Assembly (NCBI RefSeq): GCF_037201975.1
Contig: NZ_CP147520.1
Coordinates: 1,426,001 to 1,490,000, forward strand
DNA from: Streptomyces sp. TG1A-60
GTDB lineage: Bacteria; Actinomycetota; Actinomycetes; Streptomycetales; Streptomycetaceae
Reading direction: 5' to 3'
DNA length: 64,000 bases
Translations under genes and position numbers: made by a program
Notes under the pieces: generated by a model
What the model was told of the DNA's origin: nothing
The model's database searches: none
The model's input: the letters and a program-made list of their open reading frames with translations, nothing else
Part shown: piece after piece, positions 1 through 8,066 of the stretch
How positions within the stretch are numbered: position 1 is the stretch's first letter
Layout of the letters: each line of letters opens with the position of its first letter

Positions 1-341
1 AGGGCGAACAGCTCGACCTTGGCGGCCTTGTCCTCGGCGATGCTTTCGATCACCAGCTGACGGTCCGCCAGGTCGATCAGGTCGGTGGTGAAGGAGATCC
101 GGCCCACCGCGGCATCCCCCTCGGTCGCGCCGATCCGCTCCGCGCGAACCGCCCGGTCGAGGGAGGCCAGGATGCGGCTCCGCCCGGCCACGAGCGAGTC
201 CTTCGAGGAGACGGCCACCCGCACCTCGTACCCGGCCAGCGCCGACAGTTCGGCGATGCCCGAGCCCATCAGTCCGCAGCCGACGACACCGACCCGCTCC
301 ACCCGTCCGACCGCTTCCTTGCGGCGTGACGTCGGCATCAT
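1..341 (-). CDS. 3-hydroxyacyl-CoA (3-hydroxybutyryl-CoA) dehydrogenase, C-terminus beyond window
   Basis: Only the N-terminal ~113 residues are in the window; the gene runs off the left edge. The nucleotide-binding motif VGVVGCGLMGSGIAELSALA lies at about residues 17-36, and VIESIAEDKAAKVELF is the usual conserved 'IEAV.E...K' segment of the family. The enzyme would reduce acetoacetyl-type thioesters to 3-hydroxyacyl thioesters in the cytoplasm. Two adjacent ATGs (341 and 338) are possible; the upstream one gives an ATGA overlap with the preceding KASIII gene. Position after KASIII and crotonyl-CoA carboxylase/reductase genes fits a C4-unit supply operon. The acyl-CoA chain-length preference cannot be read from the sequence. 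Confidence 0.85.
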   Translation of the reverse strand, partial: MMPTSRRKEAVGRVERVGVVGCGLMGSGIAELSALAGYEVRVAVSSKDSLVAGRSRILASLDRAVRAERIGATEGDAAVGRISFTTDLIDLADRQLVIESIAEDKAAKVELFA

Positions 342-1336
342 GCGGCGGCCCCCCAGCGCAGATAGGCGGCCGCCATCGACATGCCACCGCCGAAGGTGCC
401 CAGCATGACGAGGTCGCCGGGCCGCAGGTGTCCCGCGCGGGCGGCGTCGTCCAGGGTGACCCCGGCCGAGGCGCTCCCGGTGTTCCCGTAGCGCTCCAGC
501 GTGCGGTGGGTGTGCGCGTGGGCCAGACCGCCGACCTCGACGAGTTGGGAGAGCAGCACGCCATTGGGCTGGTGCGGAACGAAGTGCCGCACCTCGCTGA
601 GCGGGATGCCCGTCCTCTCGGCCAGGCGCCGCGCGAAGGGCGGAAAGTTCTCCATCACGAAGTCCCGCACCCCCCGCCCGTCCATGCGGAAGAAGTGGTC
701 ACCCCGGGCGAGGGTCTCGGCGGATGCGGGGAGCCGGCTGCCGCCCGCGTCCACCCGGATGAGCCGCTGGGCATCACCGCGGCTGGCGAGTTCGAAGTCG
801 ACGAACCCGTACCCGTCCCCCGTCCGGCCGACGAGCGCCGCCCCGGCGCCGTCGCCGAGCAGCACCGCCGTGCGGCGGTCGGAGAAGTCCAGACACCGGG
901 AGTACACATCGGCGGCGACCACGAGGGCAAGGCTCTCCGGCCGCTGGGCGACCAGGGCACGGGCTAACGCGAGGGCGTAGACGAAGCCGCTGCACACCAC
1001 GTTGATGTCGAAGCAGGCGGCACGAGCGGCACCCAGGAGGTCCTGCACGAGACAGGCAGTGGGAGGCTGCGGTGAGTCCCCCGTCGAGGTGGAGACGATC
1101 AGATAGTCCACGTCGCCAGCCGACACACCGGCCTGATCCAGTGCCTCGGCCGCGGCGCGGGCGGCCAGATCGGACGTCGCCTCGCCGGGTGCCGCGTAGC
1201 GCCGGCTCCTGATCTGTGTCTTGCGCTCGATCCATTCGGTTTCCACTCCGACGCGTACGGCGACCTCGGCGTTGCTCACCTCCTGCTTCGGAAGATACGA
1301 ACCCGTACTCAGGATTCCTATGGGGCGGGAAAGCAT
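338..1336 (-). CDS. 3-oxoacyl-ACP synthase III (FabH-like KASIII)
   Basis: A 332-residue KASIII, the normal family length. The catalytic triad is complete: Cys115 in VVCSGF, His255 in VPHQPNG and Asn285 in RYGNTGS. The early VETEWIERKTQIRSRR block is typical of FabH-like proteins. Such enzymes make the first decarboxylative condensation of an acyl-CoA with malonyl-ACP. It lies between the CCR gene (63-bp gap) and the hydroxyacyl-CoA dehydrogenase gene (ATGA overlap). I infer it starts acetoacetyl formation for a butyryl/ethylmalonyl-CoA route. An acyltransferase role is possible but less likely with an intact Cys-His-Asn triad. Confidence 0.88.
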   Translation of the reverse strand: MLSRPIGILSTGSYLPKQEVSNAEVAVRVGVETEWIERKTQIRSRRYAAPGEATSDLAARAAAEALDQAGVSAGDVDYLIVSTSTGDSPQPPTACLVQDLLGAARAACFDINVVCSGFVYALALARALVAQRPESLALVVAADVYSRCLDFSDRRTAVLLGDGAGAALVGRTGDGYGFVDFELASRGDAQRLIRVDAGGSRLPASAETLARGDHFFRMDGRGVRDFVMENFPPFARRLAERTGIPLSEVRHFVPHQPNGVLLSQLVEVGGLAHAHTHRTLERYGNTGSASAGVTLDDAARAGHLRPGDLVMLGTFGGGMSMAAAYLRWGAAA

Positions 1337-1399
1337 GGAGGGAGGTTCTCCTTCGGACGGGATTCCGCGTTCATGTCGGGTTCCGGGTCAGGCACGACT

Positions 1400-2746
1400 T
1401 CAATTGCGGGCGGGATTCCGGTCGGGATTCCGCAACAAGTTGAGCCGCTTCTCCCCGATCCTCGCCCTCAGTTCGGGATCCGTCACGCCCAGTCCCTCGC
1501 GAGGGGCCAGGCAGAGCACTCCGACCTTTCCGACGTGCCGGTTCTGCTGCACCAGGCGTACCGCCGCGCCGGTTTCCTCGAGCGGATAAACGTCGGACAG
1601 CACCGGAAGCAGTTTCGAGAGGCTGAACAGCCGGTTACACTCCGCCATCTCCTGAAGGTTCGCGGCATGGCTGCCCACGATGCGCTTCACATTCATCCAC
1701 AGATAGCGGTTGTCGTACTGGTGCTGGTAGCCGGTGCTCGATCCGCAGGTGACGACCGTGCCGCCGCGGCGGGCCACGAACACCGAGATCCCGAAGGTAG
1801 CCCTGCCGACGAAATCGAAGACCACATGGGGATCCTCACCGGTCTCCCTGCGGATGACTTTGCCCAGCCGCTTGCCCAGTGTGATCGCGTCCTCGGGCGC
1901 GGTGTCGCCGTGCAGGCCGATCTCCGCACGGTTGACCACCACGTCGCAACCGAGGGCCCGCACCAGCCGTGCCTTCTCCTCCGAGCCGACCACGCCGACC
2001 GCGATACCGCCCGCGTTCTTGACCAGTTGGACGGCGTAGGCGCCGAGGCCGCCGGCCGCTCCCCAGATCAGGACGACGTCGCCGAGCTTGATCTGGGCCC
2101 CCCGGTGGCTGATCAGCATTCGGTAGGCGGTTCCTGCGGTCAGCAGGTTGACGGCTGCCTCCTCCCATGTCAGATGGGCCGGCTTGGGCAGGAGCTGGCT
2201 CGCCCGGACCACCGAGTAGTGCGCCAGCCCACCGAAGTTGGTCTCGAAGCCCCAGGCGCGCTGCCCGCTTCCCTGTATGCCGTCGGAGTGTGTCATCGGC
2301 TCCTGGTCGTCGACCTGTCCGGGGCTGACCACGACGTGGTCGCCCACCCGCCACCTGCGGGTGCCGGAGCCCACGCGGACGATGACGCCGGCGGCGTCGG
2401 ACCCGATGACGTGGTAGGGCTGGTCGTGCCGGGCGGCGTAGCCGCCCTCCCTGCCCCAGCGTTCCAGGAAAGTGAAGGTCGGGATCGGCTCGAACATGGC
2501 CGACCAGACGCTGTTGTAGTTGACGGAACTGGCCATCACGGCCACCAGCACCTCGTCCGGGGCCAGTTCCGGCATGGGCACCGTGCCCACGTGGAGCGAC
2601 TTCCGGACGTCCTTGTCCTCGACCCCCGTGAAGATGCCCACATCTTCCTTGCGAAGGTGGGCGGCAAGGTATTCGTCCGGGACATTCTCCCGTTGCAGTT
2701 CTTCCGGGTCCGCACCGGCCAGCACCGCCTCGGTCAGAGAAGACAT
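1400..2746 (-). CDS. ccr: Crotonyl-CoA carboxylase/reductase
   Basis: The 448-residue MDR-family protein matches CCR length. It converts crotonyl-CoA, CO2 and NADPH to (2S)-ethylmalonyl-CoA. Visible signatures are the early ADPEELQRENVPDEYLAAH block, SVNYNSVW (Asn at residue 78, the expected CO2-binding position), GFETNFGGLAHY (Phe) and the nucleotide-binding loop WGAAGGLGAYAVQL, plus IVGSHAANLQE with the conserved His. I chose the ATG at 2746 because GGAGG (2754-2758) sits just upstream; longer readings enter degenerate sequence. Genes downstream supply the 3-hydroxybutyryl-CoA precursor. Ethylmalonyl-CoA would serve as extender, yet neither AT domain in this window shows an obvious ethylmalonyl signature. 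Confidence 0.95.
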   Translation of the reverse strand: MSSLTEAVLAGADPEELQRENVPDEYLAAHLRKEDVGIFTGVEDKDVRKSLHVGTVPMPELAPDEVLVAVMASSVNYNSVWSAMFEPIPTFTFLERWGREGGYAARHDQPYHVIGSDAAGVIVRVGSGTRRWRVGDHVVVSPGQVDDQEPMTHSDGIQGSGQRAWGFETNFGGLAHYSVVRASQLLPKPAHLTWEEAAVNLLTAGTAYRMLISHRGAQIKLGDVVLIWGAAGGLGAYAVQLVKNAGGIAVGVVGSEEKARLVRALGCDVVVNRAEIGLHGDTAPEDAITLGKRLGKVIRRETGEDPHVVFDFVGRATFGISVFVARRGGTVVTCGSSTGYQHQYDNRYLWMNVKRIVGSHAANLQEMAECNRLFSLSKLLPVLSDVYPLEETGAAVRLVQQNRHVGKVGVLCLAPREGLGVTDPELRARIGEKRLNLLRNPDRNPARN

Positions 2747-2758
2747 GGGAATTCCTCC

Positions 2759-4060
2759 AATTCGACTCAGAACAGCTTCTTTCCCACGGCTTTGGCCTTG
2801 GCCTCTGTCCGCGCTCGGCGAGGCCGAAATACCTGACGACGCACTTCGCCCCGGCCATGTGGTCGTACAGGGCGTCGATGAACCCGGACGCATGCGAGGT
2901 CGGGCATCAGCGGTGGCCACCGTCTACCGGGAGGAGTGACTGGAGCCGAACGCTTCCGGGCCGGAACCGCGTCCGCGAACTGCGGCGCGATGTCCGGGAA
3001 CCGGAAGATGCGCCAGTGGGACTCCTCCTCTGGCAAGCGGTCCCGTTCCGGGTGGACACCCGGAACGGAGCTGAGGCCGACGCTGCACGGGGAGTTCGGG
3101 GAGCGGCCACGTTGTACTGCGGTGGTTTGCCGAGCATCACGTACCCCTCCGCCGGTCCGGGAACACCAGGCCCGGTCCGGATCACATCACTGGCGAGTCG
3201 CACTTCGGCGGAAATCCACTTGAAGACTGGCCGGTCGGTTCGTCGTTGGGGAGCCGGGCCGGTGGACGTCGACCGCGATGCCCCGCGCCCGAGCGTGCCG
3301 GATGAGCCGTTCGGCCGCCCGCTTGCTCTGCAGGTAGCCGTTGACCAGCTTGCCGCCCCCGAAGATCCGATGTGCCAGCGGTCCGGCGGCACCTCGGTGA
3401 CGACATCGGTGGTGTCCTTCAGCAGCCGCCACAGCCGCTCGGCTCCCGATCCGCCGCCGGGCAAGCGCCATCCCACGCCCACGATGGCCACGGCGTCGGT
3501 GTACTGAGATGCCGTGCCGAAGCCAGTCATCCCTTCGGACCGCCGGGCGAACGGTGTGCGACCACCCTCCGCGGGCTGTCCGGAACGGCCCTCGAGCACG
3601 GCTGGCCAGCACATCCCGAGCCGTTCGGCCGGGGTTCCAGGCAGATTCCAGTCGGCCTGGCCAGGCTTCGGGGCATGAGAAACCACGATGCCAGGGCTCA
3701 CCCGGCGTACGACGTCGCAGTGCTCGGCGGCCGTCTCTCAGCAGGCCTGCCGGCGGCGGTTCTGGCCGGACCAGCGTCCGGGTTCTGCTGGTGAGCACTC
3801 CGGGTGATCGCTTTGAGCCCGGGCGAGACCACGATGCCGTGCACCACCGACCGCCTTCGGCCTGTCCACCGAGTTGCCCGCGTGGCTCCGCGGCACCAGC
3901 GGCGCGAACCCCGGCCTGGGCCGCCTCTCTCACCGGCCGGGCCGGAGGGACGCGATCCGGCCGGGCCGGCACCCGCCCCTGACCACGGCGACCGACGCTG
4001 AGGGACGTCCTCAAGGAGAGCAGACCAGCCCCCGAACGCCCGCCACACTCGTGAGGCCCC
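2759..4060. other. Degenerate stretch around the PKS scar
   Basis: Apart from the KS/TR remnants at 3230-3530 no intact gene is supported here. Reading frames on both strands are arginine/proline-rich and lack family motifs. The part between 3530 and 4060 lies upstream of the ECF sigma gene and should hold its promoter; I see no clear -35/-10 pair. Confidence 0.5.
3230..3530 (-). pseudogene. PKS scar: ketosynthase N-terminus joined to thioester-reductase fragment
   Basis: From the ATG at 3530 the reading VAIVGVGWRLPGGG...VVTEVPPDRWHI is the N-terminus of a type I ketosynthase (about 50 residues). Near 3355-3370 the coding sense moves to another frame that reads KLVNGYLQSKRAAERLI and ARGIAVDVHRPGS, which matches the YxxxK region of a thioester-reductase (Rossmann) domain from the end of a PKS/NRPS. 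The thousands of bases that should separate the two are missing. This is best explained by a large internal deletion of a megasynthase. From 3230 to 2760 the strand stays coding-like in shifting frames, but I recognise no domain there. Confidence 0.7.
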
Positions 4061-4648
4061 ATGTCCAGCACCCTTACGTCAAGCACGCCCAAGGCCAGCC
4101 CCGAACCCTGCGACGCCGACGTCGTCCCTCTCCGCGACCGCCACGCCCCGCAGGTGAGCATCCTGTTGCCACGCGCTCAGGCCGGCGACCGTCAGGCCAT
4201 GAACGACCTGTTGCAGCACGTCGCCCCACTGGTCGTGCGGCACTGTCAGCGGGTCACCCGGCGGCACGGCCCGGATGCCGCGCAGGAGGCCATGCTCGCG
4301 ATCTACCGCGGCATCCGCGGACTGCGCGAGCCCAATGCCTTCTACGCCTGGGCCCGCGCGATCGCCGTACGGGAAGCCGTCCGCGCCCACCGGCGCCTGG
4401 GTGACTTCGCGGCCGAGGATCTGCCCGACCTGGTGCAGGACAACAATCCCATGGCCGCCGTCCACATCAGCGATGTCCTGGACCGGCTGCCGAACCACCA
4501 TCGCGAGGTACTCACCCTCCGCGCGGTCTACGGCCTGGACGAGCAGGAGATGGCGACGGCGCTCGCCCTCCCTCTCGGGACGGTCCGCTCCCGGCTGCAC
4601 CGGGCCCGGCAGAACTTCCACGACGCCTGGCACCGGCAGTCCGCCTGA
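4061..4648 (+). CDS. ECF-type RNA polymerase sigma factor
   Basis: A 195-residue sigma-70 family protein of ECF size. Region 2 spans about residues 35-108 (AGDRQAMNDLLQHVAPLVV through AFYAWARAIAVREAVRAHRR), and region 4 lies near 140-185 (LPNHHREVLTLRAVYGLD, then LPLGTVRSRLHRARQ as the helix-turn-helix). It would direct RNA polymerase to a small regulon. No anti-sigma gene is adjacent, and both sides are non-coding or degenerate. It sits between the PKS scar and the tryptophan-degradation operon, so it may control Region A, but no matching promoter motif could be demonstrated. Confidence 0.85.
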   Translation: MSSTLTSSTPKASPEPCDADVVPLRDRHAPQVSILLPRAQAGDRQAMNDLLQHVAPLVVRHCQRVTRRHGPDAAQEAMLAIYRGIRGLREPNAFYAWARAIAVREAVRAHRRLGDFAAEDLPDLVQDNNPMAAVHISDVLDRLPNHHREVLTLRAVYGLDEQEMATALALPLGTVRSRLHRARQNFHDAWHRQSA

Positions 4649-5101
4649 CAGCCCGGCCCACGGCGTCATGCCACACCCTCCCGCTCCGGGATCTCCGGCC
4701 CAGGACAACAGGAGGCCGAGGGCGGACTCCGGTCACGAGCGGTCCGCCGCGCGGCCTGGTGTCGCGTCTCGGTATCCGGGCACAGCGCGCGAGTCACCCC
4801 GTTGCCATCGCCTGCGCCTGCTGGTGCCGGCCGGGAGACCCGAGCGCAGCCCGGCACGGACAACTCGTCGCCGGGACCGCGCCGGACGTCGCCGTCCGAG
4901 GGTGGCTCGACGCCGACCGGACCCGGGGGGAGCCGGACCGCTTCCGCGTCCCGGGGCGGGACGCGGCTCGTGCGGGTCCCGCTCTGCTCCGGTCCTGGTC
5001 GCCAGGGCCTGCTCGCCCCGGCCGGCGCGCGGCTCGCACTGCGGGAGGCCACGTCCGCCGTGCGCAGCGCGAGGCGTGTGGTCTGCACTTGTGCCGGTCG
5101 G
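4649..5101. other. Non-coding gap between convergent sigma and kynureninase genes
   Basis: About 450 bases with only shadow reading frames on both strands. I see no convincing hairpin plus T-tract terminator and no recognisable gene fragment. Confidence 0.5.
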
Positions 5102-6370
5102 TCAGGTGACGGCGGCGCGGTGTCGGAAGCGCGGGTCCCGGTACTCCCCTCGGGTAACAGCCTCCCGCAGGTGTCGTACGGCCGTCAGCATGTCGCGATG
5201 GGAGACGTACAGGGCGTTGACGCCGAACCGCAGCAGGTCCGGAGCCCGCATGTCCCCGATGACGCCGCGGGCGGCGAGCGCGCGCACCAGCGGATACGCG
5301 TCCGGATGCCGGAGAGCCACCTGGCTGCCGCGACGGTCCGGTTCCCGGGGGGTGACCACGGTGAAACCGAGACCGTCCAGCAGGGTGTCGGCGCATTCCA
5401 TGAAGAACCCGGTCAGCGACAAGCTCTTGGCCCGGACCTGCTCCATGCCGACCCCCTCGAAGGCGGTGAGGGCCGCCTCCAGCGCGAGCAGGGAGAGGAT
5501 CGGCGGCGTGCCGATACGGGCCCGCTCCACTCCCGGGGCAGGGATGTAGTCACCGCTCAGTTCGAAGGGATCCACGTGCCCGTTCCAGCCGGTGAGCGGA
5601 TGGTCGAAGGCGGCCTGGTGGCGCCTGGCGATGTAGATGAAGGCCGGGGCGCCCGGTCCGCCGGACAGGAACTTGTAACCGCAGCCCACCGCCAGATCGA
5701 CGCCCAGCTCGTCCAGTCGGACGGGCAGCGCGCCGGCCGCGTGGCACAGATCCCACAACATCAAACCTCCGGCCTCCTGTACGGCACGGGTGATCGCAGC
5801 CATGTCGTGGAGCTCACCGGTGCGGTAGTCGACCGGGGAATAGCCGGCCACCGCCACCTCGTGTCCCCGTTCGGCCAAGCACCGCGGCAGGTCGTCCACC
5901 GCGACCCTGCGGACCTCCAGACCGAGCAGCCGGGCCACCGAGTCGGCGATGTACCCGTCGGTGGGGAAGTGGCCCGGGTCGGTCAGCAGCACCCGCCGCC
6001 CGGGACGCAGCCGCGCTGCCGCGATCAGGCCGTTGAACAGTTGGACGGTGGTGGAGTCGCCCGCCACGGTCTGCCCGGGCGCCGCGCCGAGCAGCCGTCC
6101 GATCGCCTCCCCCACCCGCAGCGGCGCCTGCCACCACTGGTGCTCGTTCCAGGAGCGGATCAGGCCCACACCCCATTGCCGGTGCACGCCATCCGCGAGC
6201 GCTCCCGGCACCGCGGCCGGCAGGGCACCGAGCGAGTTGCCGTCCAGATAGACGATTCCGTCGGGCAGGACGAAGCGTTCCCGCTGTGCTGCCAGCGGGT
6301 CCGCGGTGTCGAGTGCGGACGCCCGTGCCCTCAGTTCCTCCAGGGCGGGTGTGCACTCGGAGACGGTCAC
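5102..6370 (-). CDS. kynU: Kynureninase
   Basis: A 422-residue PLP-dependent enzyme that splits kynurenine into anthranilate and alanine. Motifs in order: YLDGNSLGALP near 41-51, GDSTTVQLFN (104-113), LMLWDLCHAAGALPV with the PLP-contacting Asp, and the Schiff-base lysine K233 in GCGYKFLSGGPGAPAF. The start is a GTG at 6370 preceded by GGAAGGAGC; it overlaps the stop of the upstream formamidase reading by 4 bp (GTGA). It is the last gene of the paaABCDE/tryptophan operon. No kynurenine 3-monooxygenase gene is present, so the expected product is anthranilate, not 3-hydroxyanthranilate. Confidence 0.93.
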   Translation of the reverse strand: MTVSECTPALEELRARASALDTADPLAAQRERFVLPDGIVYLDGNSLGALPAAVPGALADGVHRQWGVGLIRSWNEHQWWQAPLRVGEAIGRLLGAAPGQTVAGDSTTVQLFNGLIAAARLRPGRRVLLTDPGHFPTDGYIADSVARLLGLEVRRVAVDDLPRCLAERGHEVAVAGYSPVDYRTGELHDMAAITRAVQEAGGLMLWDLCHAAGALPVRLDELGVDLAVGCGYKFLSGGPGAPAFIYIARRHQAAFDHPLTGWNGHVDPFELSGDYIPAPGVERARIGTPPILSLLALEAALTAFEGVGMEQVRAKSLSLTGFFMECADTLLDGLGFTVVTPREPDRRGSQVALRHPDAYPLVRALAARGVIGDMRAPDLLRFGVNALYVSHRDMLTAVRHLREAVTRGEYRDPRFRHRAAVT

Positions 6371-7149
6371 GGGCGCTCCTTCCCGTGGCGGGCCGGCCGG
6401 GTGAAGACGGCGGTCACCTCGTGGAGGTCTGCGCGCCGGGCTCCACGAGGGTGTGGTGGCCGGCCTCCGACAGGATGACCAGCTCCTCCTCGGGGCGCAC
6501 CGCCCAGTGGTCGCAGAACTGTTCCAGCGGCGCCTCCTCGGCGGCGGCGCCGTGCGGGACCGTCATCGGCACGCCGGTCGAGTCCCTGTCCCGCAGCAGC
6601 GTGAGCGCAGTCCGGAACTCGGCGTGGTCGGGGCCGCCGAGCAGTTCCAGCGCCGCACCGTTGCTGTGGCCCTCCCGGATCACCCTGCCGAGATCGGTGA
6701 CCGGAGCCGGCGCGAGCACCGCGGGCAGCCGCCCGCGCGCAGCCGCCCACAGGGCGAGGTGGCCGCCGGCGCAGCACCCAGGAGCGGCCGGCCGGGACGG
6801 TGTCCACCGCCAGAGCGACGTCGTCGAACGCGCCCGGACAGCCTCCGTCGCCACCGGCCCGCCGGAACTCGGGCAGCACCGTGGTGAACCCGTTCGCCGC
6901 CAGGTACGCGGCGAAGCGCGTCAGACGCATCCGGTCGTACCGCCAGTGGCCACCGTGCCGCAGTAGGACCGGCGGGACCTCCGGGTCCTCGGCCGGCCAC
7001 AGGTCGTAGACCTGGCTGGAGTGCTCGCCGCAGGAAGGGTGGACCGGCGCGAGCACGGGCTTCAGGCCCAGCACTCGGCGCTCTTCCTCGGCTGCGACTG
7101 CGACTGCGACTGCGACTGCGACTGCGACTGCGGAGATCTGCCTAGACAT
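6367..7149 (-). pseudogene. kynB: Kynurenine formamidase-like alpha/beta hydrolase, frame-disrupted
   Basis: The reading begins at ATG 7149, 8 bp inside the end of the dioxygenase gene, with an odd alanine-valine repeat, then PVLLRHGGHWRYDRMRLTRF (HGGxW oxyanion motif) and ANGFTTVLPEFRRAGG. Near 6770-6800 the sense moves to a second frame, AGGHLALWAAARG and VPMTVPHGAAAEEAPLEQF through SEAGHHTLVEPGAQ. Near 6420 it returns to the first frame and ends VFTRPARHGKERP at 6367, overlapping kynU. In the second frame the nucleophile elbow reads GCCAGG, where GHSAGG is expected, so the catalytic Ser is lost. Two compensating frame changes mean either a decayed gene or sequence errors. The normal job is N-formylkynurenine hydrolysis. 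Confidence 0.72.
7093..7132. repeat. Hexanucleotide tandem repeat (TGCGAC, ~6.7 copies)
   Basis: TGCGAC is repeated six full times plus TGCG. On the minus strand it encodes alternating Ala-Val dipeptides at the N-terminus of the formamidase reading. Because the unit is 6 bp, slippage would change length without shifting frame. Confidence 0.95.
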
Positions 7150-7987
7150 GACCGCGCGCACTCCAGATCTCGGGAAACACGGGTCGGGCGGCACGTTTCT
7201 CCAGCCAGGCGACCCCCGAGGAGCCGCCGCTGCCCGCCTTGGAGCCCATCGCCCGGCGGGTGGCGAGCACATGGTCGCTACGCCAGCGTATGACCAGCTC
7301 GGCGATGTCGGTCAGGGCCTCGCCCAGGTCCAGCAGCGGGTCGTTCTGCGGGCCGGCGTAGATACGCCGCCAGACCTCCTCGACGTCCGGGTCGGCCTCG
7401 TACGGGGCGGTCACGTCGCGTTCCAGCACGTGGTCCGGGACGGGCAGGCCCCTGCGGTGCAGGTAGACCAGCGTCTCGTCGTACAGCGACCGCTCGTTCA
7501 GCAGCTCCTCCAGCTCGACGTACGCCCTGGGATCCTCCCGCTGCGGGTTCATCAGCGAACGGGACTTGTCGCCGAGCAGGAACTCCAACTGCCGGTACTT
7601 CGCCGACTGGAAGCCGGACGCCACGCCGAACGCCGCGCGGAATCCGTTGAACTGGCCCGGGGTCATCCTCGCGATCGGCCGGAGGGAGTCGTTGAGGGCG
7701 TGATGAGCGCTGATGCTGCGGCGCAGGGCGCCCATGGCGCGCTCGTGGTCGTCCTTGACCAGCGCGTCCCGGGCGGACCGCCACTCGTGGACCACCAGGG
7801 TGAACCACAGCTCCATCACCTGGGCCGTGACCAGGAACCCCATCTCGTGCGGGTCGTCGGTCAGAGGCTGCTGCAGGGAGGACAGCACCGAGGCGTGGAC
7901 GTAGTCGTCGTAGGGGGTCCTTCCCCGGAAGGTCACCACCGGATCGTCCGTCCCCGGGTCGCGGGGCCCTGACGTGGTGTCGGTCAT
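7142..7987 (-). CDS. kynA: Tryptophan 2,3-dioxygenase
   Basis: A 281-residue haem dioxygenase that opens the indole ring of tryptophan to N-formylkynurenine. Family blocks are TPYDDYVHASVLSSLQQP near the N-terminus, FLVTAQVMELWFTLVVHEW, the ARMTPGQFNGFRAAFG/SGFQSAKYRQLEFLLG core, and the C-terminal RSDHVLATRRAMGSKAGSGG, in which the His is the expected haem ligand and the GSGGSSG loop closes the active site. ATG 7987 is preceded by GAGGAG. It follows paaE by 80 bp on the same strand and is followed by the formamidase and kynureninase readings, completing a tryptophan-to-anthranilate route. Confidence 0.94.
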   Translation of the reverse strand: MTDTTSGPRDPGTDDPVVTFRGRTPYDDYVHASVLSSLQQPLTDDPHEMGFLVTAQVMELWFTLVVHEWRSARDALVKDDHERAMGALRRSISAHHALNDSLRPIARMTPGQFNGFRAAFGVASGFQSAKYRQLEFLLGDKSRSLMNPQREDPRAYVELEELLNERSLYDETLVYLHRRGLPVPDHVLERDVTAPYEADPDVEEVWRRIYAGPQNDPLLDLGEALTDIAELVIRWRSDHVLATRRAMGSKAGSGGSSGVAWLEKRAARPVFPEIWSARGHV

Positions 7988-8066
7988 CGCGTCTCCTCAA
8001 CAAGGTGCGCCGATCAGCGCGCTGGGATGCAGCAGGCAGTGGTCGTGCGGTGCCCTTCTCGTCCGC

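Noticed and set aside
1373..2836. Plus-strand 487-codon frame opposite the CCR gene
   Set aside because: No family motif; the minus strand carries full CCR signatures and a good ribosome site.
4666..5109. Overlapping ~120-140-codon frames on both strands between sigma factor and kynureninase
   Set aside because: Both are low-complexity and lack a start context or family motif; no real gene supported.
7093..7132. Short tandem repeats considered as a CRISPR array
   Set aside because: The unit is 6 bp without spacers and lies inside a coding frame; no cas genes are in the window.
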